Shown here in pieces: positions 33,298 to 41,933 of a stretch of 64,000 nt of DNA (positions are counted from its first letter, which is position 1; every line of letters begins with the position of its first letter). Source of the stretch: Conexivisphaerales archaeon (GTDB lineage Archaea > Thermoproteota > Nitrososphaeria > Conexivisphaerales > DTJL01); assembly GCA_038728585.1 (NCBI GenBank), contig JAVYTR010000003.1, positions 62,001-126,000 of the forward strand. Reading direction: 5' to 3'. The notes below the pieces were generated by a model that did not search any database, was not told the DNA's origin, and saw only the letters and a program-made list of their open reading frames with translations. The position numbers and the translations under genes are program-made.

Positions 33298-33900
33298 TTA
33301 ACCTCCAGCGGTACCGTTCAGAATCGGCGGAAGATTACCTGCAAGCATCTGGTTCTGGATGGATATCCCTGTTGAGTTGTTAGGAACAACTATTATCAGA
33401 GCATCCATCCAGGGATGACCCAATCCATGAGCTGTAACCCCGCAGTATTCAGAGCACATTACATGGTATATTGATTGATAGTTTGACGAAAACACGGTTG
33501 GCTGGAAGTTCCAGACAATGTAATCAGTGTAGCCCGGAACAGCCATGCCCCCGAACTGAATGCCTTGGGTTGCAAACTGACCCTCAGTGTTGACGTAAAA
33601 ACCATGAGTGACATCTACGCTCCTGATTATGAATAGCACTGGAATGTTGGCCCTGACAACAGTAACAGTTGGAGAGCCTGCCACATGGGGGTCGAACAAA
33701 AACTGCCACTGTTCAGCAGTCACGTACACCACTTGATACTGACCCTGAATGTTGGGTCTGTCTGCCTGCGCCACGCCTTCTCCCACATTGTTAGCTTGCA
33801 AGTAGCCTGCATAGTCGTACGGTGTAAATACCAGCTCCATCGCGACTACGGTAAGGAAGAGAATCAGGGTCCAGAGCAGAAGTACCTTCCGCTTGTTCAT
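33298..33900 (-). CDS. coxB: Terminal oxidase subunit II with a Cu-A site
   Basis: A 200-residue protein with one N-terminal helix (KVLLLWTLILFLTVVAMELV) and a Cu-A cupredoxin domain. Ligands: His in SVDVTHGFYV, then VMCSEYCGVTAHGLGHPWM, giving the C-x3-C-x4-H and following Met. It takes electrons from the donor (one of the blue-copper proteins encoded nearby, by inference) and passes them to subunit I. It is the first gene of the operon, ahead of coxA. Unlike most subunits II it has one, not two, helices, as in archaeal and ba3-type oxidases. Confidence 0.93.
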   Translation of the reverse strand: MNKRKVLLLWTLILFLTVVAMELVFTPYDYAGYLQANNVGEGVAQADRPNIQGQYQVVYVTAEQWQFLFDPHVAGSPTVTVVRANIPVLFIIRSVDVTHGFYVNTEGQFATQGIQFGGMAVPGYTDYIVWNFQPTVFSSNYQSIYHVMCSEYCGVTAHGLGHPWMDALIIVVPNNSTGISIQNQMLAGNLPPILNGTAGG

Positions 33901-34213
33901 GCGGTGCCGTCATCTATGTTGAGACAAGATGTTATTAAGTCTTTCTAGCTCAGATTCTGCACATTCGAACATTATGACCAGTCTATACCATCATAAGACT
34001 ACAGACGTCTCATTCTAAACCCCCACAATCCTGACAATACCTCTCTTTCCATTGATTGACACAACTTTAACCGGAGCTTCTTCCTTGATGTGCTCCTCTG
34101 GTCGAAGCACAGTAATATATGCTCAAACGTTCTCCTGAAAAAGTACAAGTGCACTTGCCCAAACATGTCGATATCTCACTTGCGATTCGGTAAAATAGTG
34201 GCAGAAATCTAGC
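33901..34213. other. Intergenic region upstream of the oxidase operon and the first propeller gene
   Basis: This interval separates the divergent coxB and beta-propeller genes and must hold both promoters; a clear TATA is not picked out. At 34015-34110, minus strand, a short frame (MLRPEEHIKEEAPVKVVSIN, then GKRGIVRIVGV) reads like the C-terminal OB strand end of an NfeD-type protein. It is only 31 residues, so it is listed as a possible gene remnant, not as a gene. Confidence 0.4.
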
Positions 34214-35830
34214 ATGCACATGGCCAAAAGGGCATGGGTGAGCCTTCTTCTCCTTGTAATTCTGATTTTTCAGTCTGCAATCAGCACACCATTAACCAGC
34301 ACATCAGAATCATCCCGAACAATAACCTGGCAGAACGATTATAGCATAGTACAGTACGCTCTGCCAGATAATTCAAGCGTCCCTATCTCAATAGCCGTTT
34401 CCCCTAATGGTACCGTGTGGGTTCTAGAGCAGGCAGCAAACAAGCTTGTTGCCTTCAACCCTCTGAACAGAAGATTCACAACATATCCGATTCCGACGAG
34501 TAATTCATTTCCGCTTTCAGTTACAGTTGATAAATCTGGAAATGTCTGGTTTACCGAATTGAACGGAGAGAAGCTCGGATACCTGGACCCCACAAGCGGG
34601 AATATAGCAGAATACCCCATTCCTGGAATAAACGTCAGCGTCTATGGACTAAGTCAGAGAATCCCTTGTGGTCCTGCTGCAATCGCCTTTGACAAGGCTG
34701 ACAACGTCTGGCTTGCCTGCCTCTTCTCCAATCAGATAGATGAGTTTATCTCTGCTGAACATGAGTTTGTTTCGTTCAATCTGCCAGTCTTTCAGTCTGG
34801 TCCGTCAGCCTTACTTCTTACTGATTCAGGATTATGGTTTTCGGCTGCCGATGCAAACATGCTAGGCTATGCTGATTTCAATGCTCTGGTTCCGAACTCT
34901 TCAGCAGGTATCACAGAATTTTCACCGTTGAACCAGAGCTATCTCTACACCTTCTCCCACCCTACGTCCTTTCTTGGCGGGTACGAGAATCTCACCTCAA
35001 GCCTGCCAACACCTACGTCTATAGCAAGCAGCGGCAATGGTTCTGTTCTGTGGATAACAGAACACGTCGATAATTCGTTTGACAGTTATAACGTACAAAC
35101 CAAGGTGCTCGACAAGTTCTGGCTCTCCAAGACTAATGGTACCTTTGGATATGCTTATGCCTTTCCAAACTATATTCATCCAGATGCAAGCGGAAATTTG
35201 TGGATAGCCGAGCATTATGGAAACAAGATAGCTATCTTCTCTCCCTCTCAAATGAGCCTTATCGAATTGAAGGTTCCCTGTTGCTCTTCAGATATAGCAG
35301 GAGCATATACAGGAGCTCTGGACTGGCAGGGAAATTTCTGGTTTGTGGAAACTAACGCTGCTGCCATAGGGGAGGTGATAAAGGGTAACTCCTCCTCGGT
35401 CCTTACTGCTCAGGTATCAACCACAAATATAGTGATACATTATGGTGGTTATGTTAGTGTTCCTATAACATACAGCCTTCAGTCGGGTAAGAGTCTTAAC
35501 CTATTATTCGATGTCTCAGGGATAACACCTGATGGAAATCTGCAGAATATTACAGCCCAGTTCAATCAGAGCAGAATCCAGCTTGTAGCCGGCAAGGAGG
35601 CATCTCTGCAGCTGACCTTTCATGATACAGGTCTTAAACCCGGAAGATATTACCTGACTGTCAGCGCAATTTCCTCTAATGCTGTATACTCTTTCATCAT
35701 GAGCATGCAGGCAGAAGGTATGCAGACCCTCTCCCTCAGCTATTCCGTACTGCTATCAGCTGCACTCACCCTAATTTCAGTAAGCCTGGTTTACATAGCC
35801 ATAAGATTGCACAGAAGAAGGATGGTATGA
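34214..35830 (+). CDS. Vgb-like beta-propeller protein, secreted and anchored (copy 1)
   Basis: A 538-residue protein. The signal helix is WVSLLLLVILIFQSAIS, followed by blades of the virginiamycin-B-lyase/SMP type (ISIAVSPNGTVWVLEQAANK, VTVDKSGNVWFTELNGEKLG, DASGNLWIAEHYGNKIAIFS). A beta-sandwich of about 100 residues (SVLTAQVSTTNIVIHYGGYV onward) precedes a C-terminal helix (SYSVLLSAALTLISVSLVYI) with a basic tail. Vgb opens streptogramin rings, but most relatives in archaea are unlikely to do that; surface binding or electron-transfer docking is possible. It is paralogous to the next gene, which it meets tail to tail with a 65-nt overlap. Confidence 0.8.
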   Translation: MHMAKRAWVSLLLLVILIFQSAISTPLTSTSESSRTITWQNDYSIVQYALPDNSSVPISIAVSPNGTVWVLEQAANKLVAFNPLNRRFTTYPIPTSNSFPLSVTVDKSGNVWFTELNGEKLGYLDPTSGNIAEYPIPGINVSVYGLSQRIPCGPAAIAFDKADNVWLACLFSNQIDEFISAEHEFVSFNLPVFQSGPSALLLTDSGLWFSAADANMLGYADFNALVPNSSAGITEFSPLNQSYLYTFSHPTSFLGGYENLTSSLPTPTSIASSGNGSVLWITEHVDNSFDSYNVQTKVLDKFWLSKTNGTFGYAYAFPNYIHPDASGNLWIAEHYGNKIAIFSPSQMSLIELKVPCCSSDIAGAYTGALDWQGNFWFVETNAAAIGEVIKGNSSSVLTAQVSTTNIVIHYGGYVSVPITYSLQSGKSLNLLFDVSGITPDGNLQNITAQFNQSRIQLVAGKEASLQLTFHDTGLKPGRYYLTVSAISSNAVYSFIMSMQAEGMQTLSLSYSVLLSAALTLISVSLVYIAIRLHRRRMV

Positions 35831-37355
35831 AGTCCTTCCCTTTACTCACGCCGGCATCATTGGGAGTTGCTATTCTGTTCTTAGCCCTTCTCTGATAGAA
35901 GAAGTAGTAAAAAGTTATGGCAAGAAGAGCCACCACTGGAAAGACTACATAGTAGTTTGCCTGAGCCTGAGTAAAGGAATAACGTAGGTAGATGATACTG
36001 CAATAGTTGGCAAGCAACTTTGGCGAGTATGAGACAACCATATCTGGTATGCATGCAGTAAGTGTGTAATTACCGTAAGATAACGATGGACTCGAAAAAG
36101 TTATTTGGTAGACTGTACCATTTACACTAGCACTTATCTGGACACTCATGTTTGTATTAAGAACCCCTAGCCTGTTTACGCTCCCGCTGAGCAGCAAACC
36201 AGAGCTGCCAGTTGGCACGTCAACCTCGAAGTTTGTGTTGAAGGGCGAAAGAGACAGAGATTCAGGCGAGATTATGCGCACATTCTGCGAATTCTGCACA
36301 ACCTGTTCCGATATGTATCCTACTACACCAGTAGTGAATTCGGTGAACCAGACCTTTCCAGATATATCATCGACAGCAAGCTGTAAGGGAGAGGAATCGT
36401 TCTGTGGTATCAGAAACTCCGTGAGGGTTCTGCCCGTTAGGTTAAAGGCGGCTATTTTGTTTCCAAAGTGTTCGTTGAACCATACAAGACCGTCAGATGA
36501 TAGATGAACCCAGTAAGGGAGAGAAACTATAGGCAGCCCCTGGCTGAAGGTTACAGATGTTGAGTACTGAACTATGCTGTCATTTTGCAGGTTGACAAAT
36601 CCAAAAAGGCTTGATGCGTGGTTGGTAAACCAGAGGAGATTCCTTGCCGGGTCTAGACTTAAACCCACTGGCTCCGATCCTTCTGGGAGATACCAGATTC
36701 TTGCTAGGGTCATATTTGGGAAGAATTCGTCTATTGTTGAATTCAGAGATTCCGCCACGTAGACACTTCCTCCCTTTCCTAGAGCGATGCCTGCCGGTCC
36801 AGCGCCTATCCCGGAAGTACCAGAAAGCTTGATTATATTGCCGAGCTGTACGCCGCTTCTGTTCACGTCTATATAGCCTAGCGAACTCTCATCGAAAGAA
36901 GTGAACCAGAGCCTTCCTGACTCTTTGTCATAGGCTAACGAATAGGGTCTAACATCGCTTGTCGGAATCAGAGTTATATTGCCCGTTGAAATGTTAAGCC
37001 TCAAAAGGTAGGGCTGTGTTTCATCAGCAATCCAGAGAGTTCCATAGTTGTCTTGCACCATTGACCAGATCCATGCAAGGTGTTTTTGGGTTGATATGTT
37101 GTAAGTTCTGTCTACAAGACCTGACGCGTCTATGTGCACTATGCTGTCAGTGTTGGCCTCTGCAACCCATACTCCCCCGTTCAGGGCAGGCGAGATCCCA
37201 ACTGGCAGTGTATTACTACCCAGCTCTATCTGTCCGTACACTTGGGTTGGAGGTTGAAGACTTTCTGCTAAAACCATATGCTGGCTGAAGAATAAGGGTT
37301 GAAGGCTGGCAAACGCAAATATGGTCAGACAGGTAAGAAATAATTGCTTGATCAA
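35766..37355 (-). CDS. Vgb-like beta-propeller protein, secreted and anchored (copy 2)
   Basis: A 529-residue paralogue of the preceding gene in the opposite direction. The signal helix is LFLTCLTIFAFASLQPLFFS. Blades include GISPALNGGVWVAEANTDSI, VQDNYGTLWIADETQPYLLR, LSSDGLVWFNEHFGNKIAAF and VDDISGKVWFTEFTTGVVG. Then come a beta-sandwich region and a C-terminal helix (NYYVVFPVVALLAITFYYFF). Unlike copy 1, about 45 residues follow the helix (RRAKNRIATPNDAGVSKGKD onward), partly encoded in the overlap with copy 1. The overlap raises the chance that one of the two C-termini was extended by stop-codon loss. Confidence 0.8.
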   Translation of the reverse strand: MIKQLFLTCLTIFAFASLQPLFFSQHMVLAESLQPPTQVYGQIELGSNTLPVGISPALNGGVWVAEANTDSIVHIDASGLVDRTYNISTQKHLAWIWSMVQDNYGTLWIADETQPYLLRLNISTGNITLIPTSDVRPYSLAYDKESGRLWFTSFDESSLGYIDVNRSGVQLGNIIKLSGTSGIGAGPAGIALGKGGSVYVAESLNSTIDEFFPNMTLARIWYLPEGSEPVGLSLDPARNLLWFTNHASSLFGFVNLQNDSIVQYSTSVTFSQGLPIVSLPYWVHLSSDGLVWFNEHFGNKIAAFNLTGRTLTEFLIPQNDSSPLQLAVDDISGKVWFTEFTTGVVGYISEQVVQNSQNVRIISPESLSLSPFNTNFEVDVPTGSSGLLLSGSVNRLGVLNTNMSVQISASVNGTVYQITFSSPSLSYGNYTLTACIPDMVVSYSPKLLANYCSIIYLRYSFTQAQANYYVVFPVVALLAITFYYFFYQRRAKNRIATPNDAGVSKGKDFIPSFFCAILWLCKPGLLKLG

Positions 37356-37457
37356 ATCCTTCCTGAACGTGTGGCTTGCTTATCTTATGTTTAAGTCTGT
37401 TTGTGAATGTTGACTTCCAATCAGTTTAAGTAGAAGTTCTGCCTTCATTCACAGGTC

Positions 37458-38210
37458 TTGCCAAACTGGTCTGCAAGGAGGATAGGGCAGGATAGGTTCT
37501 TCCTGCTTACGCTCGTTGTAGGAGCGGCGATTCTCTCCCTTTCACTGCTGGGTATGCTGTACATACAGGCGATAATGATAGGTTGGAGCGTTCTGATGTT
37601 CTACCTCATTGTGAGGATAGAGAAGAAGAAAAGGGACTACGAAAACTCGATAGTTTCGGAGAACACAGAATGGCAGGGGCTAGTTGAAGAGTTGAATAAG
37701 ATTGACGAAGAGCTGAAGACAGCTGAAGACCCTGCAACCATAAGGGAACTTCAAGCAAAAAAGAGAGAACTAGAAAGAAGAATAAGGGAGAGCAGGTGGA
37801 ACCTGAAGGAAGAGGAGCTTTCCTCCATCTTTTCAGCAAGCAGGGGTAACCTACCCAAGCTTCAAGGCAGATACCCGAGCGATATGAATAAACTTGAGAA
37901 GATGATAAGAGGAAGGCTCGGACAGATTCGCAGAGAATGCAGAGAGATAATGAAGGAAGAAACTGATGACTCAAAGGGCCTGCTGTTTGAAAAGATAAAC
38001 AACGAACTTAAAGCAGTGTACTGGTTGGCTAAATCCAAGGATTATGATTTACCAGTTGCTTCAGACATCTGGGTCACATGGTGCATACTACAGGCTGCAA
38101 AGGAGTCGAAACCCATCTCTTCAAATTTGCTGAATTACGCAACAGACTCCTACAGAGATAAAGCACTGGAGCTGGTAACTCTTCTACAAGTTACCATAGC
38201 TGATAAGTAG
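37458..38210 (+). CDS. Membrane-anchored coiled-coil protein
   Basis: A 250-residue protein of unknown family. Two adjacent N-terminal helices (FFLLTLVVGAAILSLSLLGM and IMIGWSVLMFYLIVRI) are followed by a charged coiled coil (LVEELNKIDEELKTAEDPAT, IRELQAKKRELERRIRESRW) and a helical domain of about 100 residues (LEKMIRGRLGQIRRECREIM). The start is TTG at 37458, about 28 nt downstream of TTTAAG. Its 3' end is 12 nt before the DUF1404 copy B gene, so the two are co-transcribed. Confidence 0.68.
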   Translation: MPNWSARRIGQDRFFLLTLVVGAAILSLSLLGMLYIQAIMIGWSVLMFYLIVRIEKKKRDYENSIVSENTEWQGLVEELNKIDEELKTAEDPATIRELQAKKRELERRIRESRWNLKEEELSSIFSASRGNLPKLQGRYPSDMNKLEKMIRGRLGQIRRECREIMKEETDDSKGLLFEKINNELKAVYWLAKSKDYDLPVASDIWVTWCILQAAKESKPISSNLLNYATDSYRDKALELVTLLQVTIADK

Positions 38211-38222
38211 GTTGCTTGGCCC

Positions 38223-38879
38223 ATGAGCCAGGAGAGAAGGGCTGAAACAAAAGGCTTCGGTGACAGAAGAAGCCGTTTCCTGATGATACTGGGTATTTTG
38301 GTAACTTTCGGTATCTTTTCTTCTCCTCCATTCGATTCTCTAACCTACACAAACCTGATTGCGAACATGGTGCAGCACTTCGGTATGTTGATATTCTCAG
38401 CAGTGTTCGGTTATGGTTTTGCTTTGCTACTGAAAGCAAAATGGGGGGACTTGGCTGAAAAGAGAGCATGGAAATACTTCTACAGTCTGGAAGAGTTCAA
38501 CAGGAGAAGCAGGGGCCTTGTAATCTCTGTGGTCTTCCCAGCAATAATTCTGACATACTGGAACCTCCCCTGGAATTTTGACCTAGCTGCAACGGAGCTG
38601 CCAGCACACCTTCTTGAGCATGCTAGTTATATGTTGACAGGGTTCTTGATAGGGATATCTATCCCAGCAATACCCAGAAAGGTAAGGATAGTTCTTCTCT
38701 GGATTGCATTCATGCAGCTTGGAATGATGGGTTCTATGATGCTGGTCTGGCAGCCAGGTTTCTATACAGCTTACAGTCCATACCAGAATCAGTTGATGAA
38801 CACGATAATGATGCTGGTGGGAGCTGCTGGTGTTTCGACGACTAGTGTGTTGCTCCTGAGGGAGATGGATATAGTCTGA
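38223..38879 (+). CDS. DUF1404 family membrane protein (copy B)
   Basis: A 218-residue protein with about six helices (FLMILGILVTFGIFSSPPFD, MLIFSAVFGYGFALLLKA, GLVISVVFPAIILTYWNLPW). TAYSPYQNQLMNTIMMLVGA matches the SPYQNLQ motif of copy A at 23120. Potentially ligating His residues are in MVQHFGM and LLEHASYM. Archaeal DUF1404 proteins tend to sit near heme-copper oxidase or cupredoxin genes, as here, so a role in the respiratory chain or cofactor insertion is plausible but unproven. Confidence 0.75.
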   Translation: MSQERRAETKGFGDRRSRFLMILGILVTFGIFSSPPFDSLTYTNLIANMVQHFGMLIFSAVFGYGFALLLKAKWGDLAEKRAWKYFYSLEEFNRRSRGLVISVVFPAIILTYWNLPWNFDLAATELPAHLLEHASYMLTGFLIGISIPAIPRKVRIVLLWIAFMQLGMMGSMMLVWQPGFYTAYSPYQNQLMNTIMMLVGAAGVSTTSVLLLREMDIV

Positions 38880-38936
38880 ATGTATACGCGAGAATGGTTA
38901 TTCTATCGAGTCATCTAGTGATGATATCTGTAGAAT

Positions 38937-38980
38937 AAAAAAGCCTACTGACGGCTAGCCGTGCTGGGGCAACTCACCCC
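38937..38980 (-). terminator. Hairpin-plus-T-run terminator after the cupredoxin gene
   Basis: On the minus strand, GGGG-(TGAGTTG)-CCCC and a 12-bp palindrome ACGGCTAGCCGT (38951-38962) are followed by six T. This lies 26 nt or more beyond the stop of the minus-strand cupredoxin gene at 39006. The structure may also serve the convergent DUF1404 gene. Confidence 0.5.
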
Positions 38981-39005
38981 GACCACTTCTTGGGCGGATC
39001 AGGCT

Positions 39006-40025
39006 TCAGTGAGTCGAAGTAATACCGCATGCGGATGGGTTGGAGTTACAATAGGCGTTTGGAAGTACTATCAGATAGCCGAACATGCCGTTTGAAACGT
39101 GGTAATGGCAGATGAACTCATATATACCTGGCTGCGTTGCTTGGAAGGCGCCTATCCCCCATATTTCGACCGCTCCACTTGTCAGGTTTATGTAATCGAA
39201 GTGAACTTGGTTGTCTACAGGCAGTATCACCAGCGGCACACCGGTTGGACCTCCTGGGTTGGCTGGATTGACGTTCTGAGCGACCAAAAAGTTTCCTGCA
39301 GCTGATGGAGAAAGCAGGCTACTCCCCGAAACGCAGTAGATGTCTGATATCCCAGCAGACTCCTGGGCATAAGAACCACTGTTGGAACAGTCACCGGCTA
39401 TGGTCTGGTTGTTTAGGAAGTCCCTCATCCCAGCTGCTGATGCGTTGATCTGAAAGTTGTACGGTGATGTAAGCAGAGTGAATGTGTGGGCATCAGTATC
39501 ATTATGAATGAAGAGGAGCTGCACTATATCCCCCTGATAGACGACTATCTGGCTCGGACAAAACCTGTCCTGACCTGTAGGATCTGTATTGCACCAATCT
39601 ACCTTCACTGCAACCTTCTGTGGAGGCTGATTGTAGGCAGCGGTGCTGTTGCTTATTCCAACCAGGCTGCTGCTTATCTGATGTATCTGGGAGTTTGCAC
39701 TGTTCAGATCGCTCATTGCTGAGAGAGCAAAGCTCAGGGAAGCCCCTGCAATCACTATTGCTATAACAGCAACACCTATCGCTGCCCATAAAGTACCTGA
39801 AGAAGTCTTCACTACGGCAGGAGCTGCTCCTGTTGCTCCCTCTGGAGCTGCCAGTACGCCTCTGTACGCAACCCCGTAAAATGCGATGGCAGAGCCGACA
39901 GGGACAAGGACTATGGCAGTTATCATAGGTATGAAGCCAGGTGTTATATCCTCAAACACTCCGTAGAAGAAGAAAGCCCCGCAGAAAGCCAATATCGCAC
40001 CCAACGAAACTGCTGCTTTTTGCAT
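39006..40025 (-). CDS. Membrane-anchored blue-copper protein (cupredoxin, sulfocyanin-like)
   Basis: A 339-residue protein. Two helices at the N-terminus (VSLGAILAFCGAFFFYGVFE, MITAIVLVPVGSAIAFYGVA) and a third at about 80-105 lead to a cupredoxin domain. Copper ligands: His in NDTDAHTFTLL, then EFICHYHVSNGMFGYLIV, giving C-x2-H-x4-M, a complete type 1 site. Two extra disulfide-like Cys pairs (DWCNTD/RFCPSQ, GDCSNS/IYCVSG) decorate it. It probably carries electrons to the Cu-A subunit on the outer face. It is one of three cupredoxins in this cluster. Confidence 0.87.
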   Translation of the reverse strand: MQKAAVSLGAILAFCGAFFFYGVFEDITPGFIPMITAIVLVPVGSAIAFYGVAYRGVLAAPEGATGAAPAVVKTSSGTLWAAIGVAVIAIVIAGASLSFALSAMSDLNSANSQIHQISSSLVGISNSTAAYNQPPQKVAVKVDWCNTDPTGQDRFCPSQIVVYQGDIVQLLFIHNDTDAHTFTLLTSPYNFQINASAAGMRDFLNNQTIAGDCSNSGSYAQESAGISDIYCVSGSSLLSPSAAGNFLVAQNVNPANPGGPTGVPLVILPVDNQVHFDYINLTSGAVEIWGIGAFQATQPGIYEFICHYHVSNGMFGYLIVLPNAYCNSNPSACGITSTH

Positions 40026-40129
40026 GCCACTTGTTCCAATCTCGAGCTAGCGAAACGGTTCGATTTAAGTGTTACACTTTAGATAAATGCACAAATCTGC
40101 TTTTTGAGTCTGTTTATCTCAGCAAACCT

Positions 40130-40744
40130 TCAGCCAACCACTACTATAGTGCCCGACATAGGATGCACGTTACAGATGTAGTTGTAGACTCCAGGCTTGC
40201 TGAAGGTAAAACTGAAACTCTGGCCAGGGTTCATTATTCCACTGTCCCAGACGCCGTTGACTGAAGTTGTTGTGTGCTGAGTCGTGTCCTCGTTCTCCCA
40301 TATTACCTGAGTTCCTGCTGCCACTACAACATATCCATTACCATTCTTTACTTGGTCACCTGTTCCAAACACCGAATTCTTTATCTCTATTACGCAGGGA
40401 TTGGCGCATGTAACCTGAGAACTGCTAGCGCTTCCTCCAACAGCACCAGGAGCATTAGGCTGGGAAAGTGCGGTGGGCGAGTAAGCTGCGAGTATAGGTA
40501 TTGCGGTCAGTGTAACTAGAGCAACAGCTGCAGTGAACCACACCCATTTTGTATAGCTCCTTGCCTCCGCCTTTCCTTCTCCTCTCTCTGTTGTTACAAG
40601 CTCTCTTACAGAAAGTACCAGGCTTCCTAAGACCCCAAGACTGGCGGCGATGAGGTTAATTCCAGTAGCTATCGTTATCGCTGCTGTAAGAAGGAGACCT
40701 CCCAAAAATGCCAAGGCAGCTCTGCTGCTTCTTTCTGAAGGCAT
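40130..40744 (-). CDS. Membrane-anchored plastocyanin-like protein
   Basis: A 204-residue protein. Two N-terminal helices (ALAFLGGLLLTAAITIATGI, LIAASLGVLGSLVLSV) and one more (VWFTAAVALVTLTAIPILAA) precede a Gly/Ser-rich linker and a small cupredoxin. Ligands: His in EDTTQHTTTSV, and YNYICNVHPMSGTIVV with C-x2-H-x-M spacing, as in plastocyanin. It likely shuttles electrons within the same copper respiratory chain as the neighbouring cupredoxins. It is divergent from the CPSC protein gene (61 bp between starts). Confidence 0.88.
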   Translation of the reverse strand: MPSERSSRAALAFLGGLLLTAAITIATGINLIAASLGVLGSLVLSVRELVTTERGEGKAEARSYTKWVWFTAAVALVTLTAIPILAAYSPTALSQPNAPGAVGGSASSSQVTCANPCVIEIKNSVFGTGDQVKNGNGYVVVAAGTQVIWENEDTTQHTTTSVNGVWDSGIMNPGQSFSFTFSKPGVYNYICNVHPMSGTIVVVG

Positions 40745-40805
40745 GTCAAGTAGTTGAATGAAGTCTTATAAAAAACTTCCGTTTGCTCGACGGTTAATCA
40801 TCTGC

Positions 40806-41933
40806 ATGGAAATACCTATTAACTCGTTGGACCACGTCTATCAGAAGACAATGATGGATGCGAAGAGCGTGGAGAGGGCATACATATTTGCGGTGGCTAC
40901 AATTATATTCGGTCTCCCGCTTGGTATATCTTTCTATCCAATTCAGAATGACTGGAGGCTTGGTGTTGAGTTCACTTCGGCTTATCTCTTTGTTGCTATG
41001 GCAGTGACCATATTCTTACTGTTCAATGGCAAAGGCGGATCGAAGCCTTTTAGCAATATTGTCAAAAGAAATACGAAGAGCAGCTACCTTATGGTGTATC
41101 TTTCTCTGATCCTTGGCACCGCATCAGCTGTCTCCTTCGCGTTGATGAAATACAGCCTGGCAAAGGACTATCCCTATCCCAGCGCTGCAGCGAACTTCTT
41201 CGGAGGTATCTACATAGCATTTCTGACCGGTGCAGCAGCCTTAGGCATACCTTTTGCGGTTGGTAGAGGGATAGGGGTTGTGAGAAGGGCTCTTTCGGAA
41301 AGGGTATACTATAGGGCAGCACTGCTTGTCGGCATAGCTTACTTCATCACCTATGAGATCCTAGTGAACGAAATTGTTATCACTGGCTTTAATACACCGC
41401 CCGGGAATTATGTTCCCTCTCCGAACGGCCATTACCCATGGGTCTACGTATTCACAGGAGGTCCTTCGCCATCCAGCTTTCTTGAGAGCCTTGTTTACGT
41501 GCCTTATGTGTTGATCCAGTTGAATCCTGTCTTCAACTTCTTCTTTGTCCCGTTTGAGATGCTTTTTGCAATAACTCTTTCAACTCTCATGGGTGCAGGT
41601 ATAGCTGTTGTTCTTTATTCGATAAAGAGAAGTTCAAAGATTGGAGCTGCCTGCAGAAGAGGAGCTGCGCTGTCAGGACTTGGAGGCTTCATAGGTTACA
41701 CTGCTACCTGTCCTTCCTGCCTCGCACCCACACTTGTCTCTGCAATACTAGGAGGTTTCTCTGTCGCACAGTCGCTATACTCGAACATATATGGAATTCT
41801 CGTACCACCTGCAGTGAGCCTGATAGCGTTGACATTCAACCTGATGCTATTGAACAGGCTGATCAGAGAAGATTCGCCTGAATGGGTAAGCCTTGCAGAT
41901 GTTAACCAGAATGACCTAACCAGTAGAGTTTGA
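40806..41933 (+). CDS. Polytopic membrane protein with a CPSC motif
   Basis: A 375-residue protein with about nine helices and no recognised enzyme family. The key segment is GFIGYTATCPSCLAPTLVSA, a CPSC pair entering a helix, which resembles GGASCCLSIPSLL in the protein at 23710. CxxC pairs at a helix start suggest thiol redox or Cu+/heme binding, which would suit a copper chaperone or oxidase-assembly role next to three cupredoxins. The ATG at 40806 is preferred because TATAAAAAAC lies about 35 nt before it, inside the longer frame from 40758. The last 18 nt overlap the convergent cupredoxin gene. Confidence 0.72.
   Translation: MEIPINSLDHVYQKTMMDAKSVERAYIFAVATIIFGLPLGISFYPIQNDWRLGVEFTSAYLFVAMAVTIFLLFNGKGGSKPFSNIVKRNTKSSYLMVYLSLILGTASAVSFALMKYSLAKDYPYPSAAANFFGGIYIAFLTGAAALGIPFAVGRGIGVVRRALSERVYYRAALLVGIAYFITYEILVNEIVITGFNTPPGNYVPSPNGHYPWVYVFTGGPSPSSFLESLVYVPYVLIQLNPVFNFFFVPFEMLFAITLSTLMGAGIAVVLYSIKRSSKIGAACRRGAALSGLGGFIGYTATCPSCLAPTLVSAILGGFSVAQSLYSNIYGILVPPAVSLIALTFNLMLLNRLIREDSPEWVSLADVNQNDLTSRV

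Noticed and set aside
38918-38952. GTGATGA followed by CTGA, as in a C/D box sRNA
   Set aside because: Only one C box and one D-like box are seen, with a 24-nt spacing and no C'/D' pair, so chance is a sufficient explanation.
40758-40805. Upstream ATG for the CPSC protein
   Set aside because: The TATA box lies within this stretch; ATG 40806 has the right distance.
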